The notes under the pieces were generated by a model, which had not been told where the DNA came from, searched no databases, and was given only the letters and a program-made list of their open reading frames with translations. A stretch of 64,000 bases of DNA from positions 61,185 to 125,184 of the forward strand of contig NVUX02000002.1 in assembly GCA_002402045.2 (NCBI GenBank). Direction: 5' to 3'. A program made the translations under genes and the position numbers. Below are positions 26,057 to 36,061 of the stretch, piece after piece; the first letter of the stretch is position 1, and each line of letters begins with the position of its first letter. This DNA is from Paracoccaceae bacterium. GTDB lineage: Bacteria > Pseudomonadota > Alphaproteobacteria > Rhodobacterales > Rhodobacteraceae.

Positions 26057-27718
26057 ATGCTGGTTGATCTTTCCATAAGAAACATGCTGCTCATTGAGCA
26101 GGTAGATCTGCGCTTTGGCGCGGGACTAAATGTGTTGACCGGAGAAACGGGCGCCGGAAAATCCATTTTGCTGGATAGCTTGGGCTTTGTGCTGGGGCGC
26201 CGTGGACGGGCCGAAATGGTGCGGCAGGGGGCGGCGCAGGGCGAAGTGATTGCCGAATTTGAACTGGATATGGGCCACCCGGTGGCGAAAATATTGGAGG
26301 AGGCGGGGCTGCCTTTTGACGGGCAGCTGATCTTGCGGCGGCTGAATATGCCGGATGGCCGCAAGCGGGCTTTTGTGAATGATCGTGCGGTGTCGGCAGA
26401 TGTGTTGCGCAGCCTTGGCGCAGCTTTGGTTGAGGTGCACGGACAACATGATGACCGTGGCTTGCTGCACGCCAAGGGGCACAGGGCGCTTTTGGATGTT
26501 TATGCGGGCAATGAGCCTGCATTGGAAAAAGTAAGCAAAGCATGGCACGGATTGCGTGCCGCCAATGCGGCGCTGAAGGCCGCGGAGGCCGAGGTGGAGG
26601 CGCTGAAGGCCGATGCTGAATATGTAGAACACGCTCTGAAAGAGCTGGATGAGCTGGCCCCAGAGGCAGGCGAAGACGAGGCCTTGGACAAGCAGCGCCG
26701 CCTGATGCAAGGCGCGGAACGCGTGCGCGGCGATGTGGACAAGGCGGTGCAGGCGCAGCAAGGAGCTGAAGGGCTTTTGCACGATGCGGTGCGCTGGATG
26801 CAAGATGCCAACACCGTTCCCGAGCTGGGGCTAGAGGCTTCAATTGAGGCTATGAGCCGGGTTTTGGTTGAGCTTGGCGATGTGCAGGCGAATGTAGAGG
26901 CCGCGCTGGGGCGGATGGATGTGGACCCGTATGAGCTGGAACGGGTGGAGGAGCGCCTGTTTGCGCTTCGGGCTTTGGCGCGAAAGCACAAGGTGGTGCC
27001 TGATGAGCTGCCCGCGATATGGGCGCGCTTTCAGGAAAAGGCACGGACGCTGGAGGCCGGAGGGGGCCAGATTGCTGAGCTGGCATTGCAGCGCGAAGAG
27101 GCGAGCCGCGTCTACAGGGCGGCGGCGGACGCGCTGCGTCGGAAGCGGCAGATTGCGGCCAAGCGCCTCGACAAAGCAATGAAGGCCGAGCTGACGCCGC
27201 TTAAAATGGAAAATGCGGTGTTTGAGACGCTGGTGGACGAGGCAGACGCAGGGGCTTATGGCGCCGATATAGTGTCTTTCCGTGTGGCCACAAACCCTGG
27301 CGCGCCGGCCGGCGCAATTGAAAAAATCGCATCTGGCGGCGAGCTTTCTAGGTTTTTGTTGGCCCTTAAGGTGTGCCTGACCACGCGGGCCGTGGGGCTG
27401 ACGCTGATATTTGACGAGATTGATCGCGGCGTAGGCGGCGCAACTGCAGATGCCGTGGGGCGGCGCTTGGCAGCGGTTTCTGAAGGCGCGCAGGTGTTGG
27501 TGGTGACTCATTCGCCGCAAGTGGCGGCGATGGGGCAGCGGCATTTTGTTGTGTCAAAATCGGTGAAGGCTGGTGTTACGCGAACGGATGTGGTGGGGCT
27601 AAACGGGGCGGAACGGCTAGACGAGATTGCCCGTATGCTGGCGGGAGATGTGGTATCTGACGGGGCAAAGGCGGCAGCGCAGGCCTTGCTTGAAAACGCG
27701 CCGGTGGCGGCGCGTTAG
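26057..27718 (+). CDS. recN: RecN, SMC-like DNA repair ATPase
   Basis: About 553 residues. Walker A is LTGETGAGKSILLDSL near the N-terminus and Walker B is LTLIFDEIDRGVGG near residue 450; the signature SGGELSRFLLALK lies between. The central 150-350 region is an Ala/Glu/Leu-rich coiled coil interrupted by a hinge. It acts in double-strand break repair. The ATG at 26057 aligns with the E. coli start; a GTG at 26048 has a better-placed AGG and is an alternative. Confidence 0.94.
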   Translation: MLVDLSIRNMLLIEQVDLRFGAGLNVLTGETGAGKSILLDSLGFVLGRRGRAEMVRQGAAQGEVIAEFELDMGHPVAKILEEAGLPFDGQLILRRLNMPDGRKRAFVNDRAVSADVLRSLGAALVEVHGQHDDRGLLHAKGHRALLDVYAGNEPALEKVSKAWHGLRAANAALKAAEAEVEALKADAEYVEHALKELDELAPEAGEDEALDKQRRLMQGAERVRGDVDKAVQAQQGAEGLLHDAVRWMQDANTVPELGLEASIEAMSRVLVELGDVQANVEAALGRMDVDPYELERVEERLFALRALARKHKVVPDELPAIWARFQEKARTLEAGGGQIAELALQREEASRVYRAAADALRRKRQIAAKRLDKAMKAELTPLKMENAVFETLVDEADAGAYGADIVSFRVATNPGAPAGAIEKIASGGELSRFLLALKVCLTTRAVGLTLIFDEIDRGVGGATADAVGRRLAAVSEGAQVLVVTHSPQVAAMGQRHFVVSKSVKAGVTRTDVVGLNGAERLDEIARMLAGDVVSDGAKAAAQALLENAPVAAR

Positions 27719-27729
27719 CGTTTGTGCAT

Positions 27730-27751
27730 GGCGCGAGGTTTTACCCGCGCC
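27730..27751. terminator. Hairpin between convergent recN and aminopeptidase genes
   Basis: The stem is GGCGCG-A-GGT / ACC-CGCGCC with a TTT loop and one bulged A, in the 51-bp gap between two convergent genes. There is no T-run; it is likely a bidirectional barrier. Confidence 0.45.
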
Positions 27752-27769
27752 GCGCTGTGACATTCCAAA

Positions 27770-29539
27770 TTAGATCGGGGCGCAGGCTTGTGTGAGCCAT
27801 GTGTGGGTTTCGCTAGAAACATCTGGGCCGATTTTTCGCAACACTTCGGCGTGGTAATTGTTGAGCCAAGTGCGCTCGGCTTTGGAGAGGCGCGTGTGGT
27901 CTATCAGGCGGGTGTCTATCGGCACCCATGTGAGTGTTTCAAAGCTGTGCATTTTATTGTCTCCACCTATGTCTTCCGGCGGGTTGACGATGATCAGGTT
28001 TTCTATGCGGATCCCCCACGCGCCTTCACGGTAATACCCCGGCTCATTGGAGAGGATCATGCCTGTTTGCAACGGCACATTGTTTTTGGGCGAAATGGAC
28101 GCAGGGCCTTCGTGCACGCTGAGATAGGCCCCTACACCGTGGCCGGTGCCATGCTTATAATCCAGCCCTTCGGCCCAAAGAGGTGCGCGCGCGAGGGTGT
28201 CTATGCGTTGGCCGGACGTGCCGCTTGGGAAGCGGAGCATGCTCAGGGCCAGCATCCCTTTGAGGACCAGCGTAAAACAGCGGATCATCTCGGAATCGGG
28301 GGTGCCGATGATGATTGTGCGGGTGATGTCGGTGGTGCCGTCAAGGTATTGGCCTCCGCTATCGACGAGCAGGAGCGTGTTGTTTTCAATGGCGCGGTTG
28401 CTGGTTTCGTCGACACGGTAATGCACAATGGCGCCGTTGGGGCCAGAGCCGCAAATGGTATCAAAAGAAATGTCGGTCAGGGCGTTTGATTGCGCGCGAA
28501 AAGCTTCAAGCTTGGTAACAATATCAATTTCGGTGAGGCCATTGATGCCGTGGTCAACCCATGCGAGAAATTCGCACATGGCCGCTGCATCGCGTAGGTG
28601 GGCAAGGCGGGAGCCGCTCAGCTCGGCTTCATTTTTGCAAGCCTTGGGAAAAATACACGGGTCCGGGAACCATGTATGTTTGCTCAGCTGTTGGGAAACC
28701 CAGATGGGGGCAGATGCGCGGTCAACGCCTGTATTTCCGCTGAGCGCCTTGAGTGCACCCTCAAAATCATCAGTGATGGTGACATCGGGGCCAAGATGAG
28801 CGGCCAGCTCGGGGCCGGACTTGGCGGGGTTGGTAATGAGCGTAACGCGGGTGTCGGCATGCAGAATGGCGAAGGCGAGTGGCACGGGCGTATTGCTGAT
28901 GTCAGCACCGCGAATGTTAAGCAGCCACGCGATGGAATCGGGCAAGGTCAGGATGGTGGCATCAAGACCGGCTTCGCGGAGTTGAATAGCAAGCTCGGCG
29001 CGCTTGTCTGCGCTGGATTTTCCGGCGAATTCATGCGGGTGAGCGCGAATTTGGCCCCTCGGTGGCGCGGGGCGGTCTGCCCAGATTGCATCCACCATGT
29101 TGGGGCTTTGTATCAGGGTAATGTCGGGCGAAAGGGCTTTTTCGAGCTTTGAAATTTCGTCAAAGCTGTGCAGCATCGGATCATAGCCCACGGTGCCTTT
29201 GGTGAGATGGTTTTTTAGCCAATTTGAGAGGGTGTCTTCGGGAATGGCTTGCGGGGTGAAAACCTCAAGGTCGATCTGGGAGCGAATTTGCAGCGTGTAG
29301 CGGCCATCTGCAAATACGCTAGCGGCCTTGGGCAGCACGGCGCAATGGCCATCAGAGCCGGTGAAGCCGGTGAGCCATGCGAGGCGCTCGTCGCAGGGGG
29401 CTACATTTTCGCCCCTGTGGGCGTCGGCGCGGGGGATCAGAAAGCCATCAAGCCCCGCCTCGGACAGCGTTGCGCGTAGGGCCTTAAGCCGTGGTGCACC
29501 GGTTTCCGGGCTGCTCGGGGTTTTGAAGCTTTGATACAT
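27770..29539 (-). CDS. Xaa-Pro aminopeptidase (M24B, three-domain type)
   Basis: 589 residues. Two creatinase-like N-terminal domains precede the M24 pita-bread domain. Metal ligands are seen as Asp in LVDSGGQYLDGTTDITRT, His in GTGHGVGAYLSVHEG, and Glu in SNEPGYYREG and GIRIENL. It removes N-terminal residues preceding proline. Length and domain count match eukaryotic-type APP1 rather than the 440-residue E. coli PepP. ATG 29539 with a GAGGAATG site is chosen over an upstream in-frame codon at 29569. No signal peptide, so cytoplasmic. Confidence 0.92.
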   Translation of the reverse strand: MYQSFKTPSSPETGAPRLKALRATLSEAGLDGFLIPRADAHRGENVAPCDERLAWLTGFTGSDGHCAVLPKAASVFADGRYTLQIRSQIDLEVFTPQAIPEDTLSNWLKNHLTKGTVGYDPMLHSFDEISKLEKALSPDITLIQSPNMVDAIWADRPAPPRGQIRAHPHEFAGKSSADKRAELAIQLREAGLDATILTLPDSIAWLLNIRGADISNTPVPLAFAILHADTRVTLITNPAKSGPELAAHLGPDVTITDDFEGALKALSGNTGVDRASAPIWVSQQLSKHTWFPDPCIFPKACKNEAELSGSRLAHLRDAAAMCEFLAWVDHGINGLTEIDIVTKLEAFRAQSNALTDISFDTICGSGPNGAIVHYRVDETSNRAIENNTLLLVDSGGQYLDGTTDITRTIIIGTPDSEMIRCFTLVLKGMLALSMLRFPSGTSGQRIDTLARAPLWAEGLDYKHGTGHGVGAYLSVHEGPASISPKNNVPLQTGMILSNEPGYYREGAWGIRIENLIIVNPPEDIGGDNKMHSFETLTWVPIDTRLIDHTRLSKAERTWLNNYHAEVLRKIGPDVSSETHTWLTQACAPI

Positions 29540-29651
29540 TGAAACATTCCTCACGCTGTGGTTAGGCACCGTTATTTGCGCCTATTCGTGTCGTCGGTTA
29601 GAGTGCCGGAAGTTGCGAAAATTGCAACGGGAAAAACGAGAGGGATGCCCG

Positions 29652-29957
29652 ATGGCACGGTTACTGGCAGTATTATTTTTTGCATTCGCAGCCTTACGCG
29701 CCTTTTTTGATTGGCAAATCGCTGGCTTGAATGAAACCGCCTTTGCGTTTTTACCCATCGGGCAGGTTTGGTTTAACTTTGACCGTGGCACATTGCTGGG
29801 CTTGCAGCCGGGGATAGAGCGCTATCTTTCGCCCGTAATTTGGGAAAATGCTGTGGGGCCAATGCTGCTTTGGCCGATGGCACCCACGCTGTTTGGCGTT
29901 GGCGTGTTCTGCGCTGCGATTGCGATCTGGCGGGCGGTGCGCAAGGCGATGGCCTAG
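29652..29957 (+). CDS. Small two-segment membrane protein, unknown
   Basis: 101 residues. The hydrophobic N-terminus (LLAVLFFAFAALRAFFDW) and a second segment (PTLFGVGVFCAAIAIW) flank an exposed loop with aromatic residues (GQVWFNFDRGTLL). No family is recognised. It is divergent from the aminopeptidase gene. The last bases overlap the stop of the convergent VOC gene (shared CTAG). Confidence 0.65.
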   Translation: MARLLAVLFFAFAALRAFFDWQIAGLNETAFAFLPIGQVWFNFDRGTLLGLQPGIERYLSPVIWENAVGPMLLWPMAPTLFGVGVFCAAIAIWRAVRKAMA

Positions 29958-30292
29958 TTTTTATCGTCAAAAACCGTGTGATCAATCTGCATCAGTTCAA
30001 CGGGTGCGCCGTTATCCTCAATAAAGGCTACCAGCAAACCCGGTGAAGGGCTGTTGGGCTGGATGATCACGTTTTTACCTTTAAGTTCGGCCTGAAGGTC
30101 GTCCACTTCAAAGGCAATATGAGGCAGGGTTTTGACAATTTCAGGGTAGGGCGCGCCTTGCTCAAAGCGCATCCACTCAATATTATATGGACTTTCCTCA
30201 TAGCCGCTCACATACATTTTGAGATGCGAAAGGTGGCGTTCATCCCGAAGCGGCTTATCGGTCGGGATGCCCATATGATGGAAACGGCGCAT
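29954..30292 (-). CDS. VOC-superfamily (glyoxalase-like) protein
   Basis: 112 residues with the beta-alpha-beta-beta-beta pattern of the VOC fold: FHHMGIP at the start carries the first metal-ligand type His, PHIAFEVDDLQAEL opens the second module, and APVELMQI the final Glu. It could be a lyase, isomerase or dioxygenase-like protein; the substrate is unknown. Its start abuts the cobT stop (shared base 30292), so it is the last gene of the cobT operon. Confidence 0.72.
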   Translation of the reverse strand: MRRFHHMGIPTDKPLRDERHLSHLKMYVSGYEESPYNIEWMRFEQGAPYPEIVKTLPHIAFEVDDLQAELKGKNVIIQPNSPSPGLLVAFIEDNGAPVELMQIDHTVFDDKN

Positions 30293-32154
30293 TAGCTGGC
30301 CTTAAACAGTCGCGCGCGTTTGCGGGCGTCTTGCTCGAATAGGTTGGCGAGCTGTTCTGTCATCGCGCCCGCGAGCTGCTCCACATCGGTGATGGTCACG
30401 GCGCGGCTATAATATCGCGTTACGTCATGGCCAATGCCGATAGCGATCAGCTCCACACCTTTGCGGGTTTCGATCATGTTGATCACATCACGCAAGTGCT
30501 TTTCAAGGTAAGACGCGGGGTTGACCGAAAGGGTGGAATCATCCACCGGCGCACCGTCAGAAATCACCATCAAAATGCGCCGCGCTTCGGGGCGTTTCAT
30601 CATCCGGCGATAGGCCCATTCGAGCGCTTCGCCGTCAATATTTTCCTTCAGCAGGCCTTCTTTCATCATCAAACCAAGGTTGGTATGGCTGCGGCGCCAC
30701 GGGGCGTCGGCGCTTTTATAGATGATGTGGCGAAGGTCGTTCAGGCGGCCGGGTAGCGCGGGGCGGTCGGCCTTTAGCCATGCCTCGCGGCTTTGGCCGC
30801 CTTTCCATGCGCGGGTGGTAAAGCCGAGAATTTCGACCTTCACTTGGCAGCGCTCCAGCGTGCGGGCCAGCACATCGGCGCAGATGGCGGCGATAGAAAT
30901 TGGCCGCCCCCGCATCGAGCCGGAATTATCAATCAGCAGGGTCACGACCGTGTCTTTGAACTCAATGTCAGACTCTTGCTTGAAGCTCAGCGGCGTGGTC
31001 GGGTTGGCAATCACGCGGGCGAGGCGGGCGGCGTCTAGCACGCCTTCCTCAAGGTCAAAATTCCAGGTGCGGTTTTGCTGGGCTTGCAAGCGGCGCTGAA
31101 GCCGGTTTGCCAGCCGGCCAACGGCGGTTTTGAACGGGGCAAGCTGCTGGTCAAGATAGGCGCGCAGGCGCTCCAGCTCGGCAGGTTCGGCCAGCTCTTC
31201 GGCGCGGATTTCTTCGTCAAATTCAGTGCAAAAGGTGCGGTAGAGCGGGTCTGCGTCTGAGTGGGGCGCGGGGGCGGGCGGCTCGTCTGGCGGGTCGCCG
31301 TCCTCAATCTCGGTCTCGTCGGACATCTGGGCGTTCGGGTCATCCTTTGCCGAAATTTCAGACTGCATTTGCTGCTCGTCATCGTCTTGCTCTTCAGGTG
31401 GCTGCTGGTCTTGGTCCTGCGAATTCTCTTCGTCAGCGCCCTCTTGATCCTGCTCGTTTTCGCCGTCTTCTTCGGCTTCGTCATCTTGGTTTTCGTCGTC
31501 TTGGTCGGGGTCGTCGCCAAGCTGGTCGCCATAGCCGAGGTCTGAGATAACCTGCCGTGCGAGGCGGGCAAAGGCGGCTTGGTCATCCAAACTGTTGAGC
31601 GCATTATGCAGGGTGTTGCCCGCTTGGCTTTCCAGCGTTTCGCGCCGTAAATCCAGCACGTTTTGCGCGGCTTTGGGCAGGGCTTTGCCGGTGGCCAGCT
31701 CGCGGAGAAGGTAGCCAGCTGTGATGGCCAGAGGCGCTTGCGCGGCGTCTGTGGCTTTGTCAAACCCTTGCGCCAGTGCGTCAGCTTCGATCTTAGCGCC
31801 GATGTTTTTGGCGGTGCCGGGCAGGGCGCGGGCCCCAAGGGCCTCGCAGCGGGCGGTTTCAAGCGCGTCAAACACGGCGGCGGCGATCTCGCCTTGGGGG
31901 GCGTATTTGCCGTTGGTGGCAGGGTTATGAAAGCGCAGTTTCATCGCCATGGCATCAGCGGTGCCGCGCGCCAGCAACACTTCCTGTGCGGTCATCCGCC
32001 GCGTAACCTGCGGCAAGCGCATGCTGTCGCCCGACATGCCAGCAGGGTCCACCGTGTAAGTCACGCTCAACTCCGGCACATTGGCCAGCGTTTTAGTGGC
32101 CTCAGCGAGGGCCTTTTTGAAAGGATCAGCAGGGTTGTCGGTTGGTTTGTTCAC
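30292..32154 (-). CDS. cobT: CobT, aerobic cobaltochelatase subunit
   Basis: 620 residues. There is an N-terminal helical domain, a strongly acidic linker (about 207-300, runs of Asp, Glu and Gln), and a von Willebrand A domain with the MIDAS motif DNSGS at 409-413. CobT forms the chaperone complex with the AAA+ CobS that drives CobN insertion of cobalt into hydrogenobyrinate a,c-diamide. The start is a GTG at 32154 with a GGGGAAA site, overlapping the preceding stop. CobS is 1 kb upstream on the same strand; CobN is not in the window. Confidence 0.93.
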   Translation of the reverse strand: MNKPTDNPADPFKKALAEATKTLANVPELSVTYTVDPAGMSGDSMRLPQVTRRMTAQEVLLARGTADAMAMKLRFHNPATNGKYAPQGEIAAAVFDALETARCEALGARALPGTAKNIGAKIEADALAQGFDKATDAAQAPLAITAGYLLRELATGKALPKAAQNVLDLRRETLESQAGNTLHNALNSLDDQAAFARLARQVISDLGYGDQLGDDPDQDDENQDDEAEEDGENEQDQEGADEENSQDQDQQPPEEQDDDEQQMQSEISAKDDPNAQMSDETEIEDGDPPDEPPAPAPHSDADPLYRTFCTEFDEEIRAEELAEPAELERLRAYLDQQLAPFKTAVGRLANRLQRRLQAQQNRTWNFDLEEGVLDAARLARVIANPTTPLSFKQESDIEFKDTVVTLLIDNSGSMRGRPISIAAICADVLARTLERCQVKVEILGFTTRAWKGGQSREAWLKADRPALPGRLNDLRHIIYKSADAPWRRSHTNLGLMMKEGLLKENIDGEALEWAYRRMMKRPEARRILMVISDGAPVDDSTLSVNPASYLEKHLRDVINMIETRKGVELIAIGIGHDVTRYYSRAVTITDVEQLAGAMTEQLANLFEQDARKRARLFKAS

Positions 32155-32543
32155 TATTTCCCCGGCTCAGTTAAGGCTTTGCAAAAATCAGCGTCGGTTC
32201 TCCAAAGCCAATCATCGGTAAAATCGCCAACTTGTGCAGCGTATGCCGTATAGAGCGCAGATGCCTGAGCGATTTCTGCGTCGATCATTTGCTTGACGGC
32301 ATCGTCGCTGGCGTCGGAGTGTCTTTCAATGTGAAAGGTGGCAGATCTAACAAAAAAATTGATAATAGGGGGGTAGTTTACGGCGAAACGTTCCTCAATA
32401 ATGGTTGCGCCAGCATAGCCTTCAAGGGCGGTATAAAACCCTGCGCACCGGATAGAGTTCGCATCTCGGATGCTGATCATGTCCTGTGATTGCGCGGTTG
32501 AGGCCAATACGGCGAATGCGATGGTAAATATAGTTTTTTTCAT
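32154..32543 (-). CDS. Small exported protein of unknown function
   Basis: 129 residues starting with a signal peptide ([20 protein letters not shown]). The mature part is helical with two Cys (SIRCAGFY and ADFCKAL) that could pair. ATG 32543 has an AAGGA site, and an in-frame start at 32567 is less likely. The stop overlaps the cobT start (TAGTG), so it is translated with cobT, although a link to cobalamin is not evident. Confidence 0.65.
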   Translation of the reverse strand: MKKTIFTIAFAVLASTAQSQDMISIRDANSIRCAGFYTALEGYAGATIIEERFAVNYPPIINFFVRSATFHIERHSDASDDAVKQMIDAEIAQASALYTAYAAQVGDFTDDWLWRTDADFCKALTEPGK

Positions 32544-32656
32544 AATAGTCCTTGGTTTTATTGACATGCCGGAAATTGGCCCTTGTCGTAACAGGTTTCT
32601 TATTCCAGTAATCTAGGCTGTTGGCGCCCAGATGAAAAGTAGAATTGCGGCATAAT

Positions 32657-32860
32657 CTACCTGGGATATTGGCTGGGGTTTTGAGCGACTTTTATGTACG
32701 GATCAGTAGGGGTGTCGGCAACGGCCTCAGTTATTCCCAGAATTTGCGAGGCGGTCACACCAGCGTATGCGCCGCCCGCCATTATAAGGCACAGCCAGAT
32801 TTTCGGAAACCATTGTTTGCGCGAGGTCTGTTCCGCCAAGCCAAATGCGGGCCAAAACAC
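32657..32860 (-). CDS. Possible small membrane protein overlapping the nuclease 3' end
   Basis: A 67-codon frame with one hydrophobic segment ([17 protein letters not shown]) and a natural-looking polar tail (TPTDPYIKVAQNPSQYPR). It overlaps the 3' end of the nuclease-like gene in another frame, and its start codon (GTG at 32860, or ATG at 32782) has no clear ribosome-binding site. It is kept because it fills an otherwise empty 180 bp. Confidence 0.3.
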   Translation of the reverse strand: MFWPAFGLAEQTSRKQWFPKIWLCLIMAGGAYAGVTASQILGITEAVADTPTDPYIKVAQNPSQYPR

Positions 32861-33197
32861 GCTGATACCGATCCAGCCCGTGGCGCTCTACGCGTGTTAC
32901 GGAGGTGGTGGCAGCCAATTGGCGCAAGCGGTTGGTGGCGGTGTCGCCTAGGCGCTTTTCAGCGGGGCACTCCGCGAAATAGGTTTCGGGGGTGTCATAG
33001 CCCATAATGCGGATACGCTCGACCGGGCCGCCCGCGCATTTCAGGTCCAGCGTATCACCGTCTACGATATGGGTGATGGTGCACGCTTCACTGATGCCCG
33101 AAACGCCGTTTGACACGCGGGAATCCGGCACGCAGGCTGCGATGAAAAGGGCGGTAATGCCGAGTATGCCAAGGGTTACTTTAGCCAAGGCTGACAC
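32727..33197 (-). CDS. Thermonuclease (SNase)-like lipoprotein
   Basis: 156 residues. The hydrophobic start ends in FIAAC, a lipobox. The SNase OB-fold motifs follow: [33 protein letters not shown], then a GGRR-type end. Staphylococcal nuclease homologues cleave DNA or RNA at the cell surface. The Asp and Arg of the active site (GYDTPE, DRYQR) appear present, so activity is possible. The GTG start at 33197 overlaps the cobS end by 17 nt. Confidence 0.78.
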   Translation of the reverse strand: MSALAKVTLGILGITALFIAACVPDSRVSNGVSGISEACTITHIVDGDTLDLKCAGGPVERIRIMGYDTPETYFAECPAEKRLGDTATNRLRQLAATTSVTRVERHGLDRYQRVLARIWLGGTDLAQTMVSENLAVPYNGGRRIRWCDRLANSGNN

Positions 33198-34152
33198 TTA
33201 CCGCGCTTTCCGGCAGTTCCTCGTCAAAGCAGCGCTGATAAAATTCCGCCACGGTTTGGCGCTCTAGCTCGTCACATTTATTCAGGAAGGTCAGGCGGAA
33301 GGCAAAGCCCACGTCTTTGAAAATTTCAGCGTTTTGCGCCCATGTAATAACGGTGCGCGGAGACATAACGGTGCTAATATCGCCGTTCATAAACGCTGTG
33401 CGCGTCAGGTCGGCAACGGTTACCATTTGGCCAATAATCTTGCGGCCAGACTCGGAGTTATAATGCGGCGCTTTGCCGAGCACGATGGCGCTTTCTGCGT
33501 CATGGCTCAGGTAGTTCAGCGTGGCCACAAGGCTCCAACGGTCCATCTGGGCTTGGTTGATTTGCTGTACGCCGTGGTAAAGGCCGGTGGTATCGCCAAG
33601 GCCAACGGTGTTGGCGGTGGCAAACAGCCGGAAATATGGGTGCGGGGTGATGATCTCGTTTTGGTCGAGCAGCGTGAGCTTGCCGTCGGTTTCCAGAATA
33701 CGCTGGATCACAAACATCACGTCAGGGCGGCCCGCGTCGTACTCGTCAAATACCAGCGCGGCAGGGTTCCGCATGGCCCACGGCAAAATGCCCTCTTGGA
33801 ATTCAGTGACTTGCACGCCGTCTTTTAGTTTGATGGCGTCTTTGCCGATCAGGTCGATCCGGCTGATATGGCTATCAAGGTTCACCCGCACGGTGGGCCA
33901 GTTAATGCGCGCGGCAACCTGCTCAATATGGGTGGATTTACCCGTGCCGTGGTAGCCCTGAATCATCACACGACGATTGTGCTTAAAGCCCGCAAGAATG
34001 GCCCGCGTTGTGTCGGGATCAAACTTATAGGTAGGGTCGATGTCTGGCACGCGGTCGGTGCGGCCCTCAAAACCCTTAATGGTCATCTCGGTTTCAAAGC
34101 CAAACAGGTCTTCAACGCTGAAGGTTTCGGTGGGTTTATCAATGGCTGTCAT
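33181..34152 (-). CDS. cobS: CobS, AAA+ subunit of aerobic cobaltochelatase
   Basis: 323 residues. Walker A is [16 protein letters not shown], Walker [13 protein letters not shown], and [19 protein letters not shown] the sensor region of MoxR-type AAA+ proteins. It partners with CobT and CobN in cobalt insertion. ATG 34152 is chosen (GGACATCATC upstream, matches the family start), though the frame is open to 34236. It is the first gene of the leftward run cobS, nuclease, exported protein, cobT, VOC. Confidence 0.93.
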   Translation of the reverse strand: MTAIDKPTETFSVEDLFGFETEMTIKGFEGRTDRVPDIDPTYKFDPDTTRAILAGFKHNRRVMIQGYHGTGKSTHIEQVAARINWPTVRVNLDSHISRIDLIGKDAIKLKDGVQVTEFQEGILPWAMRNPAALVFDEYDAGRPDVMFVIQRILETDGKLTLLDQNEIITPHPYFRLFATANTVGLGDTTGLYHGVQQINQAQMDRWSLVATLNYLSHDAESAIVLGKAPHYNSESGRKIIGQMVTVADLTRTAFMNGDISTVMSPRTVITWAQNAEIFKDVGFAFRLTFLNKCDELERQTVAEFYQRCFDEELPESAVSVSLG

Positions 34153-34236
34153 GATGATGTCCGTATCGTGTTTTGCGTATGTTTCCGTTGTAACCATTCG
34201 GCCAGCAGGTGCAAGGGGGGGCGGCAAAATGGGCAT

Positions 34237-34273
34237 AAAAACGACAACGGCCGCACCTGAGGTGCGGCCGTTG
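34237..34273 (-). terminator. Intrinsic terminator of the 5'-nucleotidase gene
   Basis: A perfect 13-bp stem (CAACGGCCGCACC / GGTGCGGCCGTTG, loop TGA), followed in the leftward direction by TCGTTTTTA. It ends leftward transcription from the nucleotidase gene and isolates cobS. Confidence 0.88.
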
Positions 34274-34291
34274 AATTGAGGTTAGCAGCGC

Positions 34292-35860
34292 TTACTTTTG
34301 GGCGATACGGCCGTCAAGGTAAGGCGTGTAAGCCCCTTGCGCGAGCATGTAATCTGCCATCACGTTTTCTAGGCCGGGGCCATAGTCATACGCGTTCATC
34401 GCGTCAGATGAGAAGATTTTGTAGCCATCGCCACCACCACGCACGTAGTTGTTTGTCACAACGCCGTAAGTTGCGGCTGGGTCAATGGCAGAGCCATCAG
34501 CCAGTGTGACCGATACAATGCGCGAACCTGCCTCAGCGGCTGGATCCCACACAAAGCGGATACCGGCAACCTGTGGGAAGCGACCTGCGCCGTCTTCCAC
34601 TTGGCTGACGCCATTTTCAAGCGCTTCAATAACGCCTGCCCCAGAAATCTGGAACGTGGCGAGGGTGTTTTGGAACGGCAGCACCGTTAGCACTTCACCC
34701 ATAGTCACTTCGCCCGCATCAATGCTGGCGCGAATGCCACCACCGTTTTGGATGGCAATGGTCACGCCTTGGTCGGCCACACGGTCCAGCATGGCGTCGG
34801 CAATCAGGTTGCCCATCTGGCATTCAACAGCGCGGCAGCTGCCACGGTCGCCGTCAATAGCTTCGGCAGATTGCGCAACTACCCGTTGGCGAATCTCGTT
34901 AAGCGGCTCAGCCAGCTCAGCAATACGCGCCACGGCGGCTTCGTCTTCAGCCACATCGCCGCTCATGGAAATCGGGCCACCTGAAGTTTCGGTGATGTTG
35001 CCTTCATCGTCAAAGGTGAGGTTCAGCTCACCTAGGTATTTGCCGTAAGCATAGGCCGAAACAATGGCGGTGTTGCCAACCATTGTTGGGTAAGGGCCAT
35101 CGGCACGGTCGTTGTCATTTGAGAGGAACGTGTTGGTGTGGCCACCCACAATAACGTCAACCGCTGGCACAGCTGCGGCCACGGCTTGGTCTACCGCATA
35201 GCCGGAGTGCGACAGCACGATGATGATGTTAACGCCTGCTTCTTCAAGCTTGGCCACTTCGCCAGCGACAGCTTCGGCAGGGTCAGTAAACACAACGCCC
35301 GGGCCAGGGGAGGCCAGCTCGTCGGTGTTTTGTGGTGTGAGGCCGATAAGCCCGATTTTACGCCCGCCGCGCTCAATGATGGTCGATTTGGCCAACTCAC
35401 CAGCGAGCAGCTCTTCGCCACTTACATCTGCGTTGGACATCAGGATCGGGAAGTTGATGGTGTCCATAAATCCGCGCAGCACTTCGGGGCCATCGTCAAA
35501 CTCGTGGTTGCCCACGGTCATGGCGTCATAGCCCAGAAGGTTCATGAATTCGGCAGCCATTGCGCCTTTGTAGTAGGTATAAAACAGCGTGCCTTGGAAT
35601 TGGTCGCCGCCGGATACGAGGATCGAATTGTTAGTGCGCGCACGGGCTTCGGCCACGGCCGTAACCAAGCGGGCCGAGCCGCCAAAACACTTGCCTTCAG
35701 CGTTATCTTCTGCCGAGCACGGGCTGTCATATTTGCTGATGGGCTCAAAGCGGGCGTGGAAATCATTGGTGTGCAGCACGGTCAGCGAATAATCGGCCAT
35801 CGCGGTGCTGGCACTGAACGCAAGGGCAGATGCGGTCAATAGAATTGGTTTAAGGGACAT
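34292..35860 (-). CDS. Periplasmic 5'-nucleotidase / 2',3'-cyclic phosphodiesterase (UshA-like)
   Basis: 522 residues. A signal peptide (ILLTASALAFSASTAMA) is followed by the calcineurin-like metallophosphatase domain (VLHTNDFHARFE, SGGDQFQGTLFY, VGNHEFDDGPEVL, HSGYAVD, GGHTNTFL) and the C-terminal 5'-nucleotidase substrate domain (about residue 330 on). It would dephosphorylate extracellular nucleotides to recover phosphate and nucleosides. ATG 35860 with GGAG is chosen because it begins the signal peptide. It is a single-gene unit. Confidence 0.92.
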   Translation of the reverse strand: MSLKPILLTASALAFSASTAMADYSLTVLHTNDFHARFEPISKYDSPCSAEDNAEGKCFGGSARLVTAVAEARARTNNSILVSGGDQFQGTLFYTYYKGAMAAEFMNLLGYDAMTVGNHEFDDGPEVLRGFMDTINFPILMSNADVSGEELLAGELAKSTIIERGGRKIGLIGLTPQNTDELASPGPGVVFTDPAEAVAGEVAKLEEAGVNIIIVLSHSGYAVDQAVAAAVPAVDVIVGGHTNTFLSNDNDRADGPYPTMVGNTAIVSAYAYGKYLGELNLTFDDEGNITETSGGPISMSGDVAEDEAAVARIAELAEPLNEIRQRVVAQSAEAIDGDRGSCRAVECQMGNLIADAMLDRVADQGVTIAIQNGGGIRASIDAGEVTMGEVLTVLPFQNTLATFQISGAGVIEALENGVSQVEDGAGRFPQVAGIRFVWDPAAEAGSRIVSVTLADGSAIDPAATYGVVTNNYVRGGGDGYKIFSSDAMNAYDYGPGLENVMADYMLAQGAYTPYLDGRIAQK

Positions 35861-36061
35861 ATTATTTCTCCGGTTGGTTTTATTGTGGCTCACGCTATTA
35901 CATTTTGCTGATTCCAACAAACGACATTTTTGCAACAATTTCAGTGCGAAATTATTACGGATGGCGCATCATGGCGGCGCGTCTGGCGCGCCGCTGCTTT
36001 GCAGGCATTGTGTGCGCGCCGCCTGCAACCATTGTGTTTGTGGCCCGCTTGCCGGCGCGTG

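Noticed and set aside
26091..27544. Several 220-250 codon minus-strand frames across recN
   Set aside because: RecN has complete Walker motifs on the plus strand; the minus frames are Pro/His/Arg-rich shadows.
31035..31871. A 278-codon frame inside cobT on the same strand, plus several opposite-strand frames
   Set aside because: All arise from the repetitive acidic codons (GAX) of the CobT linker; the long Lys/Thr/Pro-rich frame is a shifted reading of that linker.
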